Below, one piece after another: positions 5,528 through 8,549 of a stretch of DNA of 8,549 nt (position 1 is the stretch's first letter; each line of letters opens with the position of its first letter). Origin of the DNA: an uncultured Desulfobacterium sp. (GTDB lineage Bacteria > Desulfobacterota > Desulfobacteria > Desulfobacterales > Desulfobacteraceae); the NCBI GenBank assembly GCA_937124525.1, contig CAKZLA010000485.1, positions 1 to 8,549 on the forward strand, given 5' to 3'. The notes beneath the pieces were generated by a model. The model saw only the letters and a list, made by a program, of their open reading frames with translations, searched no databases and had not been told where the DNA came from. Both the position numbers and the translations under genes were made by a program.

Positions 5528-7210
5528 ATGCAGCATATTGTTTTAATTCAGCCTCCGGTGGAGGATTTCTATTTTACCTTTAAGCGAAGTGTTCCCTATG
5601 GCTTGGCAAGTATTGCAGCGGCTCTCACCCAGAGGGGCTTTTATGTGGATATTGTGGATGCCCTGGCCGTGAAAAAGTCCGTTATCATCCCATATCCCCG
5701 GGAGATGGATTTTCTCAATGCCTTTTATGGTGAACCCGATGTCTCACAATTTTCGCTTTTTCACCATTATCGTCATTATGGCTATAGTTTTGAACATATT
5801 GGAAAAATTGTTCGGGATAAAGCGCCTTTTATGGTGGGAATTTCCTCCCTGTTTACTCCCTATGCCGACATAGCATTGAACACGGCCCGGATGGTGAAAA
5901 AATTTTATCCCCACTGTCCTGTTGTATTAGGGGGGCATCATCCCACCTTGTTTCCCCGGGAGGTGATGGCCTGTGACAGCGTTGACTTTGTTCTGGGAGG
6001 GGAAGGGGAGGTGTCCATGCCCCTGCTGGCAGAAATCTTGGATAAAATGTCTGGAGACGTCACCCCTGGAAAGAAAATTAAGAATATGTCCCCTGATCAA
6101 GAAGCACAACTATCAAAGGTGCCGGGCATTGTTTTTCGCACCAGAGATGGCGGGCTTCATCTCTCCGACCCTGCATGGATGACGGACCTTGCGGCCCAGC
6201 CCATGCCGCAACTTAATTTGATTCATCAAAAATTTTATCAAAGAAAGGGCAGGGGCAGTACCGTGGTGGTGGCCGGTCGCGGGTGCCCCATGAATTGCAC
6301 TTATTGTTCCCTGGGGGCTTCTTCCACCCATGCTCGGTTTCGGTTAAGACCGGTGGAGCAGGTGCTGGCAGAAATCCAACATAATATGGATTACCATGAC
6401 ATGGGGTTCCTTGATTTTGAGGATGAAAATCTTACTTTGAATCGCAACTGGTGCATAGCCCTTCTTGAGGGGGTCTGTGGGATGGCAGAGGGTGGTGATG
6501 TGGAGCTTCGTGCCATGAACGGGCTTTTTCCGCCCTCCCTGGACGATGCCCTGGTCAAAACCATGAAGCGGGCGGGTTTTAAAACATTGAATTTATCCTT
6601 GGGCTCCACTTCTGCCACCCAGCTCAAGGCCTTTAGACGGCCCGATGTCAGGGCCTCCCATGACCATGCACTGATGCTTGCAGAAAAATATTCTCTGGAG
6701 GCGGTGTCTTACCTCATTGCCGGGGCCCCGGGACAGGATGCAATGCAGTCAGTGGAAGATCTGTTGTTTCTGGCATCCCGCAGAACCCTTGTGGGTTTAT
6801 CCATTTATTATCCCGCACCAGGCAGTGTGGATTATGGAATTTGCCGGGAAAAGGGTCTTTTGCCTGATCATTTTTCCCTGATGCGTTCCACGGCCCTGCC
6901 CATTGAGGATACCACCACCCGTCTTGCCTCGGTGACCCTGTTGCGCCTTGCCAGGGTGTTAAATTTCATGAAGTTTTTAAAGGATCAACACATGGCTCTG
7001 CCCCAGGCTCTGGCCCTGAAAAAAGAAGAAGCCTTTGATCCATCCCATCGCCTGGAATCCTCCTTGAAACTGCTCCAGGGTTTTTTCCACGATGGCGGCA
7101 TCAGGGGTGTAACACCTGAAGGAAGGGTGTTTGAACATCAAATAGATATGGCACTGTCCCGGGCATTTATTGAGGGATTATCCATACCCCATGTGCAGGG
7201 AACCCTTTAG
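5528..7210 (+). CDS. B12-binding-domain radical SAM protein
   Basis: A 560-residue cytoplasmic enzyme with an N-terminal cobalamin-binding domain (about 1-170) and a radical SAM domain (about 245-440). The B12 part shows the usual order: VLIQPP (5-10), PYGLASIAAALTQRGFYVDIVD (23-44), VGISSLFTPY (103-112), VVLGGHHPTLFPRE (132-145) and DFVLGGEGE (153-161). It has no DxHxxG, as is normal for this group. The cluster motif is C253-x3-C257-x2-C260 within RGCPMNCTYCS, and DFEDENLTLN (296-305) and YYPAPGS (427-433) continue the barrel. About 120 C-terminal residues match no domain I recognise. Members methylate unactivated carbons or phosphorus, or rearrange rings; substrate cannot be predicted. ATG 5528 has GGGA 8 nt upstream; the in-frame GTG at 5522 sits too close to it. 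It is transcribed alone and converges with the synthase-like gene. Confidence 0.9.
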   Translation: MQHIVLIQPPVEDFYFTFKRSVPYGLASIAAALTQRGFYVDIVDALAVKKSVIIPYPREMDFLNAFYGEPDVSQFSLFHHYRHYGYSFEHIGKIVRDKAPFMVGISSLFTPYADIALNTARMVKKFYPHCPVVLGGHHPTLFPREVMACDSVDFVLGGEGEVSMPLLAEILDKMSGDVTPGKKIKNMSPDQEAQLSKVPGIVFRTRDGGLHLSDPAWMTDLAAQPMPQLNLIHQKFYQRKGRGSTVVVAGRGCPMNCTYCSLGASSTHARFRLRPVEQVLAEIQHNMDYHDMGFLDFEDENLTLNRNWCIALLEGVCGMAEGGDVELRAMNGLFPPSLDDALVKTMKRAGFKTLNLSLGSTSATQLKAFRRPDVRASHDHALMLAEKYSLEAVSYLIAGAPGQDAMQSVEDLLFLASRRTLVGLSIYYPAPGSVDYGICREKGLLPDHFSLMRSTALPIEDTTTRLASVTLLRLARVLNFMKFLKDQHMALPQALALKKEEAFDPSHRLESSLKLLQGFFHDGGIRGVTPEGRVFEHQIDMALSRAFIEGLSIPHVQGTL

Positions 7211-7250
7211 TTTCAATGACCTGGTGTTATCTCTGGGTGTTTTGGCTGTG

Positions 7251-7301
7251 AGAAAAGGGGGGCAGGCTTGGCTTATTGGCGTTATTAATCCCGGCAAGCT
7301 T
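7251..7301 (-). terminator. Weak terminator-like structure between convergent genes
   Basis: On the minus strand AAGCTTG (7301-7295) can pair with CAAGCCT (7270-7264), one position being a G-T pair, around a 24-nt loop. After this come a run of C and TTTT at 7256-7253. The stem overlaps the stop codon of the synthase-like gene. It is a weak candidate; nothing better is seen in the 89-nt gap for either gene. Confidence 0.25.
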
Positions 7302-8475
7302 AATCCCTCATGGATTTTGAATTAAAGTCAGAATTGCCGGTGTCATCCGGGGTGGGGTGGCTGTGGGCAATGTCCCGGATTTCCCCATCAAAGAGACGTC
7401 GACCCAGGCGGGCGCTCTCATCTTTAATGGTCCGGGTTATCTGTGGCAATGTTTCTGGAACAAAGGGTATCTGTTCCGCTGTGAGATATTTTTTCACAAG
7501 GCCCTGGCCGCACAGCACATTAAGATAATATTTTTCCGTGTGTCCCATTCCAAAGGCAGTATCTGCATGGGTGCCGGCCACGTGGGTATTTACGGCATTC
7601 CCAAAAAAAGGCGTATTATAAGAGAGAAGGGTTTCTCCGGTTTGGCGTTTGCAGATATCGTTGACATGGGTGTAATATTGTCTGAATAGATCTGTTTTTT
7701 CAATCTTTAAATTCATTTCATGATTTTGGGCCTTGAGAATTTTACCCACGGAAAAAAGATCTCCAATGCCGTTTCGTTCTCCAATGCCCAGGGCAGACAC
7801 CTCCACCACTGTGGCCCCGGCCACCACCCCCATGACGGTATTGGCCGTTGCCATGCCAAGGTCGTTGTGGCAGTGAACGCTGATAATTGTGCCGCTACCG
7901 GTGGCTTTTGCCACCATCAATTTCACCGCATCATGGAAGGTATTCGGGGCCATTTGCCCGGATGTGTCCGGCACGGAAACAATATCAATACCAAGGATAT
8001 TGATGAGAAAATCGCCATATTGTTCCAGAAATGCCCGGGGCGTGTTTCCAATATCCAGCATGGCCATGGAAATGACGGCACCGGGTCTCTGGGTCCGCAG
8101 GGCATCCACCGTGTCAGTGATCCGGTTTAACGCCAACTCCTGTTTTGCCCTGTGGTCCCGGGGCTGGATGTGGGTATGGAGATGGAAGTGATTCATTCCG
8201 GTTTCAATGAGCACCGGAACATCCCTTGGGTTGGCCCGGCCCATCCCTGCCACCTGGGTGTTAAATTTTTCTTTTATGGCAATTTCCTGGAGATGTGCCA
8301 CGCTTTGTTTTTCACTGGCATGGGCCGGGGGATATCCTGCCTGGCAGATGTCCACGCCCAGGCACTGTTGAAACCTTAAGATCTTTTTTTTTTCTTCACC
8401 GGAAAAGACAATCCCCCGGTGCTGCATGCCCTCCCGGAGGGTCTGATCCATAAAGATGATTTTTTGTGCTGACAT
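7300..8475 (-). CDS. Isopropylmalate/homocitrate synthase-like enzyme (DRE-TIM, HMGL-like)
   Basis: A 391-residue TIM-barrel protein of the family that condenses acyl-CoA with 2-oxoacids or cleaves the reverse products. D10-QTLREG begins the barrel with the catalytic Arg (R14); PDTSG (169-173), SVHCHNDLGMATANT (199-213) with metal-binding H201 and H203, and GIGERNG (230-236) follow. Residues 287-307 (YNTPFFGNAVNTHVAGTHAD) match the GEAVFTHEAGIHVDG segment of NifV and LeuA. There is no C-terminal LeuA regulatory domain, so the size is like NifV. Two positions are odd: M17 where Glu is usual in RDGEQ/REGEQ, and I237 where the Asn of GERxGN, a metal ligand in LeuA, is expected. The substrate may differ from leucine, homocitrate or citramalate pathways. 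The start has AAGG 7 nt upstream. It probably follows another gene in an operon entering from the right edge. Confidence 0.85.
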   Translation of the reverse strand: MSAQKIIFMDQTLREGMQHRGIVFSGEEKKKILRFQQCLGVDICQAGYPPAHASEKQSVAHLQEIAIKEKFNTQVAGMGRANPRDVPVLIETGMNHFHLHTHIQPRDHRAKQELALNRITDTVDALRTQRPGAVISMAMLDIGNTPRAFLEQYGDFLINILGIDIVSVPDTSGQMAPNTFHDAVKLMVAKATGSGTIISVHCHNDLGMATANTVMGVVAGATVVEVSALGIGERNGIGDLFSVGKILKAQNHEMNLKIEKTDLFRQYYTHVNDICKRQTGETLLSYNTPFFGNAVNTHVAGTHADTAFGMGHTEKYYLNVLCGQGLVKKYLTAEQIPFVPETLPQITRTIKDESARLGRRLFDGEIRDIAHSHPTPDDTGNSDFNSKSMRD

Positions 8476-8484
8476 GGATGTACC

Positions 8485-8549
8485 TTATTGGGCGCATTCC
8501 CATTTTCCCCGTCCAGGCTTTATTGACGATGGGGGGCAGGCTTTGCCCT
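8485..8549 (-). CDS. Probable C-terminal end of an upstream minus-strand gene
   Basis: The minus-strand frame is open from the window edge to TAA at 8487-8485 and reads GKACPPSSIKPGRGKWECAQ. The stop lies 9 nt before the ATG of the synthase-like gene and overlaps that gene's AAGG ribosome binding site, a spacing typical of operons. Only about 20 codons are visible, the other two frames cannot be firmly excluded, and no family is recognised. Confidence 0.35.
   Translation of the reverse strand, partial: GKACPPSSIKPGRGKWECAQ

Noticed and set aside
7720..8191. Long plus-strand frames (100-136 codons) opposite the synthase-like gene
   Set aside because: They are shadows of the minus-strand gene, whose conserved HCHNDLG and GxGER motifs settle the coding strand. 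The peptides are His- and Gly-rich, as expected from antisense of this gene.
7257..8543. 13-bp direct repeat GGGGGGCAGGCTT at 7257-7269 and 8531-8543 flanking the synthase-like gene
   Set aside because: It contains a six-G run, and an exact 13-mer repeat in a window this long is not rare by chance. There is no transposase, inverted repeat or other sign of mobility.

Overview
The window reads like the chromosome of a strictly anaerobic, sulfate-reducing deltaproteobacterium of the Desulfobacterales type. The reasons are a CbiK cobaltochelatase carrying an export signal (known from Desulfovibrio), two ferredoxin-like DUF2148 proteins behind a thiolase, a short MetE-like methyltransferase, and a B12-binding radical SAM protein. 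This placement is inferred from gene content; no rRNA or other taxonomic marker is present.

Layout. (1) At 1-1810 on the plus strand is the end of an operon: the C-terminus of a thiolase-like protein, then two tandem DUF2148 iron-sulfur proteins whose reading frames overlap by 8 bp. (2) At 1909-4518 on the minus strand is a cobalamin-related block. A MetE-core-like methyltransferase (4391-3279) is followed by a promoter whose -35 box contains that gene's stop codon, then a clear cobalamin riboswitch (3240-3083), a rho-independent terminator that looks like its expression platform, a second terminator-like hairpin, a cluster of interlocking palindromes, and the exported cobaltochelatase cbiK (2843-1974) with its own terminator. 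(3) At 4663-4975 on the minus strand is a single dodecin gene with a terminator-like hairpin behind it. The protein lacks the tryptophan and glutamine that bind flavin in classical dodecins. (4) The stretch 4976-5527 is a gene-free divergent intergenic region with small palindromes. (5) At 5528-8549 a B12-binding radical SAM enzyme (plus) converges on an isopropylmalate/homocitrate-synthase-like enzyme (minus). The end of another minus-strand gene probably lies just upstream of the latter.

How the parts fit. Three genes and one RNA element touch corrinoid biology: cobalt insertion, a B12-sensing leader, a methyltransferase whose relatives can take methyl groups from corrinoid proteins, and a B12-dependent radical SAM enzyme. 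The riboswitch should shut off cbiK when cobalamin is plentiful. The most distinctive features are the composite leader of the exported chelatase, the non-flavin-type dodecin, and the synthase homologue in which an Asn metal ligand appears to be replaced by Ile. No mobile element, CRISPR array, tRNA or rRNA was seen.
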